DNA of 64,000 nucleotides, from positions 1,674,001-1,738,000 of the forward strand of contig CP103036.1 in NCBI GenBank assembly GCA_024752435.1, in the 5' to 3' direction. A program made the translations under genes and the position numbers. The DNA comes from Allantophomopsis cytisporea (Eukaryota > Ascomycota > Leotiomycetes > Phacidiales > Phacidiaceae). The notes under the pieces were generated by a model. That model did not search any database. It saw nothing but the letters and a program-made list of their open reading frames with translations, and was not told where the DNA came from. Of this stretch, positions 12,375 to 23,623 are shown one piece after another. Position 1 is the first letter of the stretch. Each line of letters begins with the position of its first letter.

Positions 12375-12588
12375 CTGCCCTCCCCCCAACTTTCTCTTCC
12401 TCTCCTTTTACACTCACACTCTTTCTATCGAAAGCCTTTTGCACATCGATCAGCATCATTTCACCTGATGATTCATCAATGTGCTTGAGCCTCAATATCC
12501 CCTCGCTTAGCACATATAAGAGGAAACCTTCTGGTACCCTCGATTGCTTTTGGACATTGTGAGGCACGTCGCTTACCGTACTGTCCCA

Positions 12589-13293
12589 ATGGCCCCCACT
12601 ACACCCCGCTGTGCAGACTTTATCCTCTTCCCTCACAAAGGTGCCTGTCGGTCCGCAACACAGAATTCAATCTATGGCAGAGAAGAACAGAGAAGTTCAT
12701 TGCTGCCTGTACTCAGGGCTCCTCATCAGCCAATACCTACCACTACGGTCTTTGACCGACACGGTTATCCAAGCCAACCAAGGAGCAGGCAACAGGAAAC
12801 TCATAGTTCGACACTGAATCCACATCAGGATCGCCGCGAAACATCCATCATAGTAGAAGAGGACGAGAACGGTGTGCACTGGTCTCCTCCAAGGAGAGCT
12901 CGTCGGTCGCTGTCAACCGACACAGAACCCACGTTTTCAGCACAGCACCTTCTCAACTCAGGTTCACCACGACGAGCTTCATTTCTGCCAGTGTCAAGCT
13001 CTGGAAAGAGACGTAATAGTAAAGTGCCTCCTGCAGTACCTGACCCACCAAGACCTGGACGGCTACCCACACCTGAACTTTCAGATGTCGAGGAGGAGAA
13101 TTATTATGGATATACTCAACAAGCAGAGCCATATTCCAAGCTTGATTCTCAAGGTAAGTCATTTTCTCGCGGTGCTGTTACCGTGGTCAGATGGTAATGA
13201 TACCCAGTCGCTGCAGCAAGCCAGTATATCGCTAGAAGTCGGCGACAACCTGGTTACAACAGTGCTGTAGTACACAGGCGCAGTGCATGGTGA
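12589..13293 (+). CDS. Hypothetical Ser/Pro/Arg-rich protein
   Basis: Not recognised. Best model: exon 1 12589-13153, exon 2 13208-13293, about 216 residues; the GTAAGT donor after LDSQ joins an exon giving VAAASQYIARSRRQ and a stop. The start MAPTTPRCADFILF was preferred to an in-frame site at 12544 for its better initiation context and position after a TATA box. The protein is polar and probably disordered, with acidic EEDENG and DVEEENYYG patches between Arg/Ser/Pro stretches. The 3' end is uncertain: a second frame from about 13190 also looks coding but has in-frame stops (see remnant entry), so the gene could be longer or decaying. Confidence 0.5.
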
Positions 13294-13772
13294 TGAGATC
13301 GATTTATCTCTAGATCTGAATTTCGTGAAGTTGGGCAATGATAATGCAGAAATGACTTATGAACAATTTCTTATGGCTTACCGGGTATTGAGAACTACTG
13401 TATTTCGAGCGGGTAAAAGGATCGATATTTGTATTTCTTAGCTAATTGAATCTCAATCAGCAAAATCAGTGAAAACTCTGTAAGGTCGTAAGAATTCTCT
13501 GATGCCGGTGAGTCTCGCTGATCGAAATTTCCTAGCATCTCGCTGAAGCAGAGAATTCTCAGGGTGGTAGCCTAGAACGAGCTTCCTGCGCTGAAGAAAC
13601 AGTGCGTCACTGTGCGGTGAAAATGCGACCGGTGAGAATAGTGGGCATGCTAGAATGAGCCGAGGCTCATCTCAAAGCCGCAAAATATCGGACGAAAGCA
13701 TTTCTAGAAAAGAATATGGCTGCGGAGAGAGATGAAGCTGTTGATGAAGTGAGGTCGGCCATCGGAGCTTGA
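13211..13772 (+). pseudogene. Decayed coding remnant downstream of the hypothetical gene
   Basis: One frame starting CTG at 13211 reads protein-like sequence (SLQQASISLEVGDNLVTT, then GDEIDLSLDLNFVKLG and MTYEQFLMAYRVLRTT) but is cut by TAG at 13268-13270, TAG at 13439-13441 and TAA at 13481-13483. A later frame (about 13660-13772) gives a helical stretch EAHLKAAKYRTKAFLEKN ending at a stop. No GT-AG pair removes the stops cleanly. It could be the ruined C-terminal half of the 12589 gene or unrecognised exons of it. Confidence 0.4.
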
Positions 13773-14144
13773 AGCTGTATTCATTGTCCTGTAAGTGATA
13801 ACTCATCTAGCCTTTTCGAGTTAGTCTGAACCCCGATTACATGCCCGAGCCATGTAATCTCGAGACAGGCGATGACAGCTTGCTTTGACCTGCTGCCCAT
13901 AAAGTAACTGATACCCTCGACGAAACACATTCCTTTCCCTTCTCACCCACTCATCGGAATCTTCGATACAGCTTCAAGTCGACGACTTATATACCCAAGC
14001 TTTTTGTCAAATTTTGTCCAAGCTATCTAGAGGAGCTCCCGCAAAAACTATGCTCTATTAGATAGAGCTCTCGACACCGCGTAATCTCCAATCAGTTATC
14101 GGTACTGCCTTTACAGTCGCAGCAAGGCTGCAACAATTGAAACC

Positions 14145-15382
14145 ATGGACGACCTTAGGGTGCATGTTAATGTAAGCTCATGAAGGAGAGATTTATCAAA
14201 CATAGATTTGACGTATTATAGGTTTTCCGGATTTTGGCAGATGTGTCGCATACACTATCGAAATGTATATTGATATGGGCCATCCATTCCAACAAGAGCG
14301 CTGAAGGTACGGCAACATGAGTTCCACAATCACCAGAGCGATAACACTAATAGCTGTACGTACAGGCGTCTCACTCATCACACAAGTTTTCTATGCCATT
14401 GTCTTCTGCACACGATACCTAAACATATTCTGGTACGATCCGTTCCGAAACTGGTTGACCGAGTGGAATTTCGTCCTTAAGATTTTCTATACCTTATCAT
14501 CCCTCTACATTATCTTCCTGATGACACGAATATATGCACGTACCCGCGAAAGAGAAAAGTCATGGAAGCTAGGCGCTTGGTGTCTAGGAGGCTCCATAGT
14601 AGCCGCGCCCCTAGCTATGTTCATATTGGCTGATAAGAGACGTCGGGGCTTCGAAGAGGTAAGCGCATCTGCTTGAGAAACTATAAGATATAATCACTAA
14701 CAAATTCCAGCTATTGGTAGATTTCTCCCTAATCCTCGAGTCCGTCTGCGTCCTCCCTCAACTGGTCCTCCTACGTCAGACCAACGTGCCTACAGTCATT
14801 GACTCCTTCTACCTCTTAACGCTAGGCTCGTACCGTGCGCTTTATATCTTGAACTGGATCTGGCGGGGAGTTGATGAGAACGGCAAGTACAACCGACCTG
14901 AGGCAATCCCAGTTATATTTGGAATCATCCAAACAGTATTGTACATCGATTTTGCATGGGTATACTGGACGCGGCAGCGCGTAAAGCTGCGCAGTGGTGG
15001 CCTCGTGGACGGCGAGGACATGCGCCGCGGCTGGCTCCTGAGCAAAATCCTAGGCAAGCCGCATGAGGAGGACGAGGAAAGCGCGCCGGCGTTGGGGGCT
15101 GATGAGGGCGATGACTATGAGCAACCTGGGGCCAGGAGGACGGGTAGTGGATGGGGACAAAGAGGCATCTCGGTCAGTGCTGACGATGGAGTCCTGGAGA
15201 ATGAGAGATTTGGTGACGAAGCTCCGGATGCCAAGATGCAGGATCCGGATGAGCTTGCACGGGTCCTGGACGATGAAGATGATGAGGATGAAGCGGAGGC
15301 AAGCCATTCTAATGGCCATTCAAACGGTGTTGTACCCGGGGTAGGCAGTGGGGAGGAGTGGAGAGATGGCGGCAATAAATGA
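14145..15382 (+). CDS. ER lumen protein-retaining receptor (ERD2/KDEL receptor) family protein
   Basis: Four exons: 14145-14171, 14222-14306, 14366-14658, 14711-15382; all joins keep frame; 358 residues. The first 215 or so align with the ERD2 plan of seven membrane spans: VFRILADVSHTLSKCILIWA, then QVFYAIVFCTRYLNIFWY, then LPQLVLLRQTNVPTVIDSFY and LGSYRALYILNWIW. ERD2 proteins return HDEL/KDEL-tagged proteins from Golgi to ER. Two differences from the canonical receptor: the KSRSCAG-type loop is replaced by HSNKSAEG, and an acidic, Gly-rich cytosolic tail of about 130 residues is added (runs such as DDEDDEDEAEA). It may be a divergent paralogue rather than the main HDEL receptor. Confidence 0.85.
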
Positions 15383-15514
15383 ACATAGCATATAGGACAA
15401 ATGGATATTACCATGTACAAAAACAAATCGTTTTCTGGGATGCAATCAATCTACTTGTATCTACGGGACCCAGTTGATAATAGTATGTACAAAAAACTCC
15501 AATGCAGAAAGTTT

Positions 15515-16966
15515 TCAAGCCCACGCACCCACAAGTGCCATTAAAAGGGCTCCTCCAATAACAGCCAGATATGCATGCAATCTGCGCTTTCCCTTCAAGA
15601 TGCTATAACTTTTTTCACTCAGGAAATCCTCGGCAAGTAACTGCACGAGCCCTGCAAAAAGCAACAGTCCACTCGAAATCGCATTCATAATCCCTACCAT
15701 CAGCAATCCCGTCTGGCTCTGGGGATCATATAAATTGTGAATGACCAACCCAATGGCTTGCCCAATTGGTGTAGTTGTACCATACGCCAGTACCATAAGA
15801 TACGGACGTGGACTCTTAGCGGGAAAGTTGATAGATGCAATGCGTGTACCGAGTGCAATGCCCTCAAACGTTTGGTGGAAGGCGATAGCAATCAAGAAGA
15901 TGACAAACGGCGTGCCGGTCGACACTGAGATGGCCATGCCGATGAACACTGAGTGGAAGAGAATGCCAGCTTCGAGGAGGAGGCACTGCAGGAGTTTCCG
16001 CTTCGCTTGCTCAGGGGTTGTCTCCTGGCTCTGGAGATGCGCCTCGTCATCGTGAGGCAGGAGGCCCGAAGTATGCTCTTCCAATTCTAGCTCATCGAGA
16101 TCGAGATCGAGATCTGTATCGTCTTCTTCACTCTGGTTCCATTTCCTTGTTGAACCATTAGCCTCGGTCGGGGTTGACTCGGGTAGCGGCGATGCTCCCT
16201 GAACTAGCCCTTCGCTCTCACGGCCATCGCCAAGGTTATGCAAGGCGATGTGCTTCGGCTTCTTAGCCTTCTTGATGCCCAGCCCTGCACGCTTCGCGCG
16301 TTTCTGTGTAATATCCCGAACGATCCCGTTTGCGCGTTCGCCATGACCGGCGTCCGAGTCATCCCAGCCATGATTGTGTGAGTGTGAGTGGCCGGCGCCG
16401 CGGGTAGTCAGGAACATTTCGATACCGACAACAATGATAGCAGATGTCATGGCGATGAGGCCGGCCATCGGCTTATAGCCTTCGCTCCAGAAGTAGGGGA
16501 GGCATGGATCTGTGAGCGATGAAAAGGCTGTGGGTAGGAGGTGTACGAAGGCGGTTGCGATGAGGACACCTGTGCCAAAGTGCTGCGATAGGAAGATGAA
16601 TCTGTTTGGGCCAGAGGCTTTCGCGGCACGGTTTTTCGAGATCAATGGAAGACCGCAGGCTGGGCACTATTAGATGTGATCATGAGGCTGGTTGGGAAGA
16701 TGGCAAGTACCTATTGTGCTCAAGACGAGGATGAGGACCAGCGCAAAGACGTGGAGTGGTGTGTTGTATGCGCCTTTATTCCCACTTCCACATGCCGGCT
16801 TCGTGCCCTCTTCCTCCTGTCTTCTCCTCAGCTCTGCTCTCAGAAGATCGCTGGGGATTTCGGTCCATGAGGTACCTTAAGTATGTATGTCAGAGCAATA
16901 ATTTAGAGAGATATCAACCGGGGAGGGGTAGTATTTACCTCTGGATATAAGACCATGATCTAGCAT
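15515..16966 (-). CDS. ZIP family zinc/iron transporter
   Basis: Three exons: 16939-16966, 16711-16875, 15515-16659; 445 residues. Splicing builds the first span LHVFALVLILVLSTIACGLP, then the second with FGTGVLIATAFVHLLPTAF. A long cytosolic loop carries the metal-binding cluster HSHSHNHGWDDSDAGHGE and an acidic patch. Spans 4 and 5 hold the ZIP signature: HSVFIGMAISVSTGT and IAFHQTFEGIALGTRIA, whose His and Glu line the metal path. ZIP proteins import Zn2+ (or Fe2+) into the cytosol; plasma membrane location is likely. Start MLDHGLISR lies in a 28-base first exon, inferred because the long exon alone lacks the first membrane span and an upstream stop demands splicing. Substrate preference is unknown. 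Confidence 0.88.
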
Positions 16967-18022
16967 GATGATTTCAGAGGCTTTTTAAGAGGAAATCAGT
17001 GGCATCTCGTTGGTTTTAACAGTAAAGTCTAGAGGAATGCACAATCAGATAGATATTCGTGAATTCAGATGCTTCGGAATGATGAATGTTAGTCTTTCGA
17101 AGTAATAGGTGCGGTAGTTGCCGAGGCGGCATCTTCTGAGGTATGTCATTTGGTGATTATTTATGGATAGTTCCAAATACGAGCATCTTCGAAGAACAAG
17201 ATCATCTGGCTTTATCCTTGAGGTGTTCTAATGGCACAGATCTGAAGAATCCTTACAAATCATACTAACGACCAAAAAAATCACTCCTTTTGTTTCATCA
17301 ACGAAGTTATTTCTATAGAGCATGTAAGTTCGGCGCAGTAGATACCTTGTCATGCACTGCGATAGTGTATGTAGGCTTGTGAAACGCTCTCGGATCCATC
17401 ATAATCTAAGACAAGACAAGACATCGTGAAGGCGATAATCAGCAAAACGTAAACGAATACGAAATAAGATGAATATATGACTCTTGCATATTTAGTAAAT
17501 ACTAATTATTGTGCGTAAATCATAATAGCACTCCACTTAGGAAATAAGTATTCTGCGCAAGTACCGACTGCAAAGTCGTGACACAAGGTTGTTCCTAAAC
17601 AAAGGTTACAATTACACCAACAACACAAAAGACATCACACTATTGCATTTGATTTATTGAGCATATCTATCGTTATTATGCACAGGTGACAGCAAACCTG
17701 TGAAGCTGGTTGTTCCATATCTCTGCATATTGCAGTAGCAAAAAAAAAGTAAAAATAGTAAAAGCCTAGGTAGCTATACTGTCAGCCACTTGTGCTCAGA
17801 CAGAGCCCGTTCCTTCTGCTCTCAGAGGGCTTAAGTTTTGATACGAAATGCGAGGTCCAAATAAGCAAGTAGCTACCACCCTTCGCACACGTGAATTTTT
17901 TCATTAATCTGACAACCTAAAAGTCGTCGGTTTGCTAGGTCGGATTTGGAGAAGTAAAAGTAAGTGTCGAGTCAAAAGAGTTGTATTGGCGATATAACGT
18001 ATGGCTAAACCGTTAAGCTTAT
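16967..18022. other. Intergenic between ZIP and ABC transporter genes
   Basis: About 1 kb holding the promoter of the ZIP gene (minus strand) and the 3' flank of the ABC gene. It is AT-rich around 17270-17760 with short poly-A runs. No coding signal was found. Confidence 0.45.
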
Positions 18023-21000
18023 TCAGGGATGACTAGGGGGCCTATTCCCATCGTCCGTGTGACCGCGGATGAGGTGGGCGGCGTCACGAAACCCCTCGGC
18101 AGCTCTGCCAAGTGCTCGGCCCGCAAGAGTTGGGGAAACCTGCTGGGTAGTAGCGGCGCTGGTCTCATTCTCACTCTCGCTGGCTTCTTCGCTACCCTCA
18201 CCAGCTTGGCTGCCTGGGCGAGCCAATGCCTCTTGACGGAGAGCAGCAGCACGGTCAGACAGAACACGAGCCTCTTCGGCAGCTCTTTCGGCCCTGATTT
18301 GCTTCTTCCACATGCTGGCATATCGCCCCTTCTTTTCCAACAGCTCTTGATGTGTGCCAGACTCGACGACAGCGCCAGAGTGGAGAACAAGAATCTGGTC
18401 AGCGTTGGTGATAGTTGATAGACGATGACTATGTATACAATTAGTGATTTTCAGAAATTTCGGAAGAAGAATATGGACTTACGCGATAACAAGCATTGTG
18501 CGGCCCTCGGAGAGCGTCGTTAAAGCCTCCTGAATATGTTGCTCGGTCTCAGAATCAAGTGCGGCAGTAGCCTCATCAAGCATGATTATTCTTGGGTTCT
18601 TCAAGATAGTACGGGCAATTGCGACTCTCTGTTTCTCACCACCACTTAAGCGAAGACCACGCTCGCCAACCTTTGTTTGGTAACCATCTGGGAATGCCAG
18701 AATCTTATCATGGATACTAGCAGCACGGCAGGCTTCATAGATTTGCTCGTCTGTGGCATTCTGATTGGCATATCGAAGATTGTAAATAAGTGTTTCGTTG
18801 AATAGAACGGTGTCTTGTGGAACAACACCAATGTGGCTACGGAGTGAGTCGATAGTGACATCGCGTACATCGTTACCATCCAGCTGGATGCTGCCCTTCT
18901 GTGTGTTGTAGAATCTGAAAAGAAGTCGGAAGATGGTAGATTTTCCACCACCGGATTCGCCAACTAGAGCAGTGGTTGTTCCAGGCCGACATGTGAAGCT
19001 GAGATTTTGAAGTGCAGGCTTTCGAGTGTCATATGAGAACAAGACATCGTCGAATCTAATCTGTCCCTCGCATGTTGGCATGGGAGCGGCACCAGGCTCG
19101 TCAACGACGGTAGGCTGCTCCTTGAAAAGCTCAAGAAGGCGCTCACCACTAATCATTGCGCTTTGGATACTGCGGTAGAAAGTTCCGAAGAAATTTAGTG
19201 GAGCCTGGAGTTGTTGCATGTATGTAACGAGAGCAACAAAGTCGCCAACGGTACGCTGGCCAAGAGTAACCTGGTATGCTGCGATAAAAGCAGTCACCAG
19301 AAGACCAGTCATGAAAACCATGTTCTGTGTGATGTTCATCACGTTCAAAGACCAGAGAACCTTGTATTCGGCACGCTGGAATACTTGAACAGCCTTGCGG
19401 TAGCGATTGAACTCATAAGCCTCCGCATTAAAGTACTTTACAGTCTCATATGACTGAATAGAGTCATTCTTGACTGCATCTTCTTCCCTATCAGCATTGA
19501 CCATTTGACGTCGTTGCTCGGCTCTCCATTGTGCCATACGAACGGTCAGGTACATGTACCAGAATGCAACAATGAAGATGACCAAGCCATAGTAGGCATC
19601 AAACTCGATAAGGAAGTACCCAATTGCCAATCCCAAGTCAAAAAGCATAGGCAAGACCTGGAAAGTGACCTGCTCCAAGAACGTATTGATGGCACTTCCT
19701 TTACTGAGAGCAGATAGTACTTCACCGGTTCGCTTGCCCAGATGAAAATCCAGACTCAGGCCATGAACATGTTCAAACGAAGCAGTTGAAAGAGCCTGGT
19801 AAGAAAATTGACTAATCGGAATCCAGAGCACTGATCTCAAGGCGCCGAGCAGACCAGAAGAGCCTTGGAGGAGCTTGAAAACGATAAGGAGGGAGATCTG
19901 AAGCCATGGCATTTCAGGTGTATGCCCATCATCATTAGAGAGACGGTTAGTAACTACACCGATCTGTATCGGAACAGCCACATTTATGACACGCTGGAGG
20001 ATAACCAGGATAAAACAGATAATGACGACGATTTGCAGCCGTCTGGACTTGCTGGGCCAAAGGTACGGGAAGAACAAGGTGTAACCCTTGAGATATTCCC
20101 ACCAGGTCTTTGATGGAGCAGTAACAGGTCTATAGAATGCTGCACGCTCTTCCGTGCTTGGAGCAGCCGCGCCTGAGGCACCATTTGCTTGTCCATTTCC
20201 ATCTGTAGCGCCCAAAGTGCCTCCAGCACTACCATTCTCAGCAGCGTGTCCATTGAGTAGAGGCGTATTTTCTGATGCAGATGTCTTCGAAGCGTTTGTA
20301 GACTTTCGATCCTGAAGCACACCTTGTATAGTAAAGATAGCATAGAAACCAACTATGAATACGAGAAGCAGGACTCGAATGGCGTCGATGACGAATTCAG
20401 CAATCTCCCATTCACTTGCTGACTTCCGAAGTTTCCCATGTCGCTCGCGTAAAGAATTGAGTTCTCTATGAGGCGAGGTGTATAAGGCCCCAGAGACGAC
20501 GAGAAGTAAAATCTCTCCGATCAGAGCAACGGACCAGGTGATTTGGTGTGCGATAGTCGGGGCAGATTGAGTATCGATCAAGGAAATTAGGAAAAGTACA
20601 TAGAGAAATGCGGATGCAACAACGTAAACCTACGCGACAATCGTCAGTCAAGGGCTCGTGACTGGGCCATTAGAGTAATACTTACCGCGGTTGATTCACC
20701 ACACCACCATCCTTTCTCACGCTCAGTCAAAGCATGCACGATGATATTGATGGCATTGCAGATGAAAGAGGCAATTAGAGCAGCTGAGATGTAACAGAAA
20801 AGTAACTTTTTTGCGTGAGAGAAACCTCTACGGTGCTTGCCAGACTTGGATGGACGGTTGTTGCGTGGGAGGGGTTTGCCACCAGGACCGGTGACGGCTG
20901 GTGTGCTGGTACCGGACGAAGATGCAGGAGTGTCAGTTGAAGAGCTGGCGATACCATCAGCCGCTAAGGCCGTGAGGAATATAACGAGGAGTGCGAGCGG

Positions 21001-21093
21001 GTAAGTGAAGTGGGTGTAATAGATTATAGACTCAGCAACATCTGTTGGGATGAAGTGAGGACCTGGGCCTCCGGTCGTGATTTGGCCCGCCAT
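18023..21093 (-). CDS. hmt1: Hmt1-type vacuolar half-size ABC transporter
   Basis: Three exons: 20686-21093, 18483-20629, 18023-18428; 986 residues. An N-terminal membrane extension (about 1-235, interrupted by a Ser/Thr-rich loop) precedes a disordered Gly/Asn/Ala stretch, an ABC membrane domain (about 310-600) and one nucleotide-binding domain with Walker A GESGGGKST near 690, signature LSGGEKQR near 799, Walker B IIMLDEATAALD near 817 and the switch His in AHRLST, which is made across the last intron. This order is that of the heavy-metal-tolerance/ATM ABCB subfamily: fission yeast Hmt1 carries phytochelatin or glutathione conjugates into the vacuole for cadmium resistance. A mitochondrial Atm1 role is unlikely given the extra N-terminal spans and no targeting sequence. 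The 120-residue Ala/Glu-rich C-terminal tail is unusual. Confidence 0.88.
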
Positions 21094-21801
21094 TGCGAAT
21101 GGAATTGGTTGTCTCGATTCTATTTATCGAGTTTATACTCTTCTATACCGTCGATGATCGAGTGCTGAGGGCTTTAGAAGAGTTAAAAGTTGTAGGAGAG
21201 AGTCCGATGTGAAGTTTGTATGGTTCGCTGCACTCAATAGTTATCAGCGTTGACGTCTATTGTGACTTGGACGACAGGTACAAGTGCGAGCCAACGAATT
21301 CGTCGTTGCTGGACTGGACAGGTACAGTAAGTACCTACTGAAAAGGGAACACCTTCAAGAACCCCCCACCCCTGCTTTTTCCGGTACAAAACGAAGTCAA
21401 TCTTTCTATACCTGAGCGTTCTGACAGAGGAGCATAGTCGTTGATGGTGCAACTTATCGCCGCTCAACCTGTATCGCGATTCACGGCAAGTGCCGATAGC
21501 CTTGTGCTCTCTAGCCACACTGCCATGCCGGTGAGCTACCACGATTCCCTACCCCCATAACTTTGGGACCTTGAGCTACCTGGGTATTCGGACTCCACCT
21601 CGTGACTTACATATAGAGAGCATATTCGGAGATCCAGCTGCAACAAGCCTCAGAATAAATCAACCACAACAACGAAGAGTGAGTTGTAAACTTCCTTTCA
21701 AAGTGCACAGACCCTTCTCTTTTCTTTTCTTGCTGACCAATACTAGAATCGTAAGAAACGGAGATGTAAATCCAGGCTGAGGGGCTTCGCAATTCGTCAA
21801 A
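21094..21801. other. Promoter interval between Hmt1 and a small plus-strand ORF
   Basis: Divergent interval. A sequence at 21679-21747 looks like a leader intron (GTGAGT donor, CTGACCAAT branch-like site, CTAG acceptor), which would fit a plus-strand transcript whose first good ATG is 21802. No other gene was seen. Confidence 0.35.
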
Positions 21802-22108
21802 ATGTCGAACCCACCTGTGGATAGGCCCTCAGCCCCGGGCTTCGTTCCTCCACCAGCTCCGCCACTGCCACCAGCTCGCTCAAGCAGAGTAACGAATGCA
21901 TTCTCTCGAATGTTTCCTTGGGGAGCTGCGTCTAGGTTGCCGGATGGCAATGGAGGCCGCTCTGCCCCTTCGGTGCCGCCAACCAGCGCCCCACATACCC
22001 TGATGTAAGTTGTAAATTTCCTTCTCAAGATGTTTTGAGGCACAAGCATAGCATCCTGGTGTAATCGAAGAAGGATATGACAGCGAGGTTTGCTTCGGCC
22101 TGCAATGA
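21802..22108 (+). CDS. Possible small proline-rich protein
   Basis: Not recognised. An ATG in good context (TCAAAATGTCG) opens 68 codons of Pro/Ala/Ser-rich sequence (GFVPPPAPPLPPARSS, then MFPWGAASRLPDG). A GTAAGT donor at 22005 could join an acceptor at 22083, giving about 75 residues ending IEVCFGLQ; without splicing the frame stops at 22008. An apparent leader intron upstream supports a transcript. It could equally be a non-coding RNA or chance. Confidence 0.3.
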
Positions 22109-23623
22109 GCAATTTGAAGGAAAATATCATCAACAGTTGGCACCTGGTCTACATGAAATCCTCCTATCTCGGCGTAGGCCACAGACAGATTTCACATGGA
22201 TCAACTATACTGGCAGACGTTCCAAGTGGACGTATAAAGTATCAAGCTGCAGCTATAGATACTCCTATTATGGAAATCTTTTGGCCTGCCAATAGTCTTT
22301 AACAAAAGCATCACGATCCTGAAATGCTGTTGATAGAGGGATGTCCCACGTGATCAGGTCGATAGGCCTAAAACGATCACAGTTAGATATATGTGACAGC
22401 ATACAACAGTACGTATCTGAGAAAAAGCAAAGGTCAAAGATGTGCAAGAAATTATAGACCTACCTGTAACTCCCGGGTTGGTTAGGCTGTAAGTGCAGCC
22501 TTCACCCTGCAGATACGGCGTCTTTCTTGGCAAGTTGACGCCTCCGGCCCTGAGTATTGACAGATCACAAATCGAGTCTTCTCACTGGAGTGAGGCCTTC
22601 TCTCTGTAGCTATCATGCATACTCATGAGGCGTGAGTACTCGAAAGTATTTATACTAGCAAGACTGTGGCCTTTCTCTCATGTCCGTTACGTTGATGACT
22701 TCATTTGGCTCTCCAGTTGTCTTATACTCCCATATTCGGCTCTGTATTTCTTATTCTTTTCGTACAACTCCCTGGAGTTGACGCCTGTATCGTCATTGTG
22801 AAGTATCTCGAATTTCTCTACTGAATCTTATGAACTCCTATCTGTTTTGTTGTCATTAGATTTGTCTTCAATTGGGGGCGGAAAAGATTATTTTCTACTT
22901 AGTATGCCTGTACCCTGCGCTCATACGCTTCACTGAAACCGATGTCGAGTTGTGTCGTCAGTATATGCTGTTTGATCGCGGATTAAAAAAAGAAAAGAAA
23001 AGATTACGTATCAGAAGATGGTGAAGCGTGGTCAATCGACCAGTTGATGATCTTGGGGTGCATCGACATACTGCATGTCGACTACAGTACAGTGTATTGT
23101 CTGAACAAAATATTTGCGCACATGCAAGCTATCTCCCGCTTGATGAGTTGCTGCTGCTTGAAGGCTTGAGATGCTAGGGGCATCTTTCAACCGATCATCT
23201 CTTTGCTCTCATAAAACGAGTTAGACGTAGTTTTGGGAGAAGACTGCTTTAACTCTGACAAGCAACCTGGAATCAAACAGAGATATACCTGTAGTTCTGG
23301 GAATTATCGGGTGCTTGGTCCGAAGCATTCAACGAGTTTGAATAGCTGAGAGCCATAACATCACTGTGATTCTATCTTACCATCTGAGCTGGTTTCATGT
23401 CTCCTTCCGATCTCGTTCTGTCTTTTGGACTCAGCAGAGGGTTCTGGCTGGTACCACGTCGGCCATTTGCAGAAGGCACTAGTCCGGCTGCGAGAGCCCA
23501 TCTCGCCCCTTCTCAGACGTAATATCCTAATTTAACATACAAATTTCTCGTATATGGATTTCCACTAACAATCGACTCAGACCTTCATCATCTCAGAATG
23601 CCATTCATCAGACAGGACTAGCA
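22109..23623. other. Intergenic upstream of rtc1
   Basis: About 1.5 kb of promoter and spacer. Short open stretches at 22077-22302 overlap in several frames without motifs. Nothing else recognised. Confidence 0.4.
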
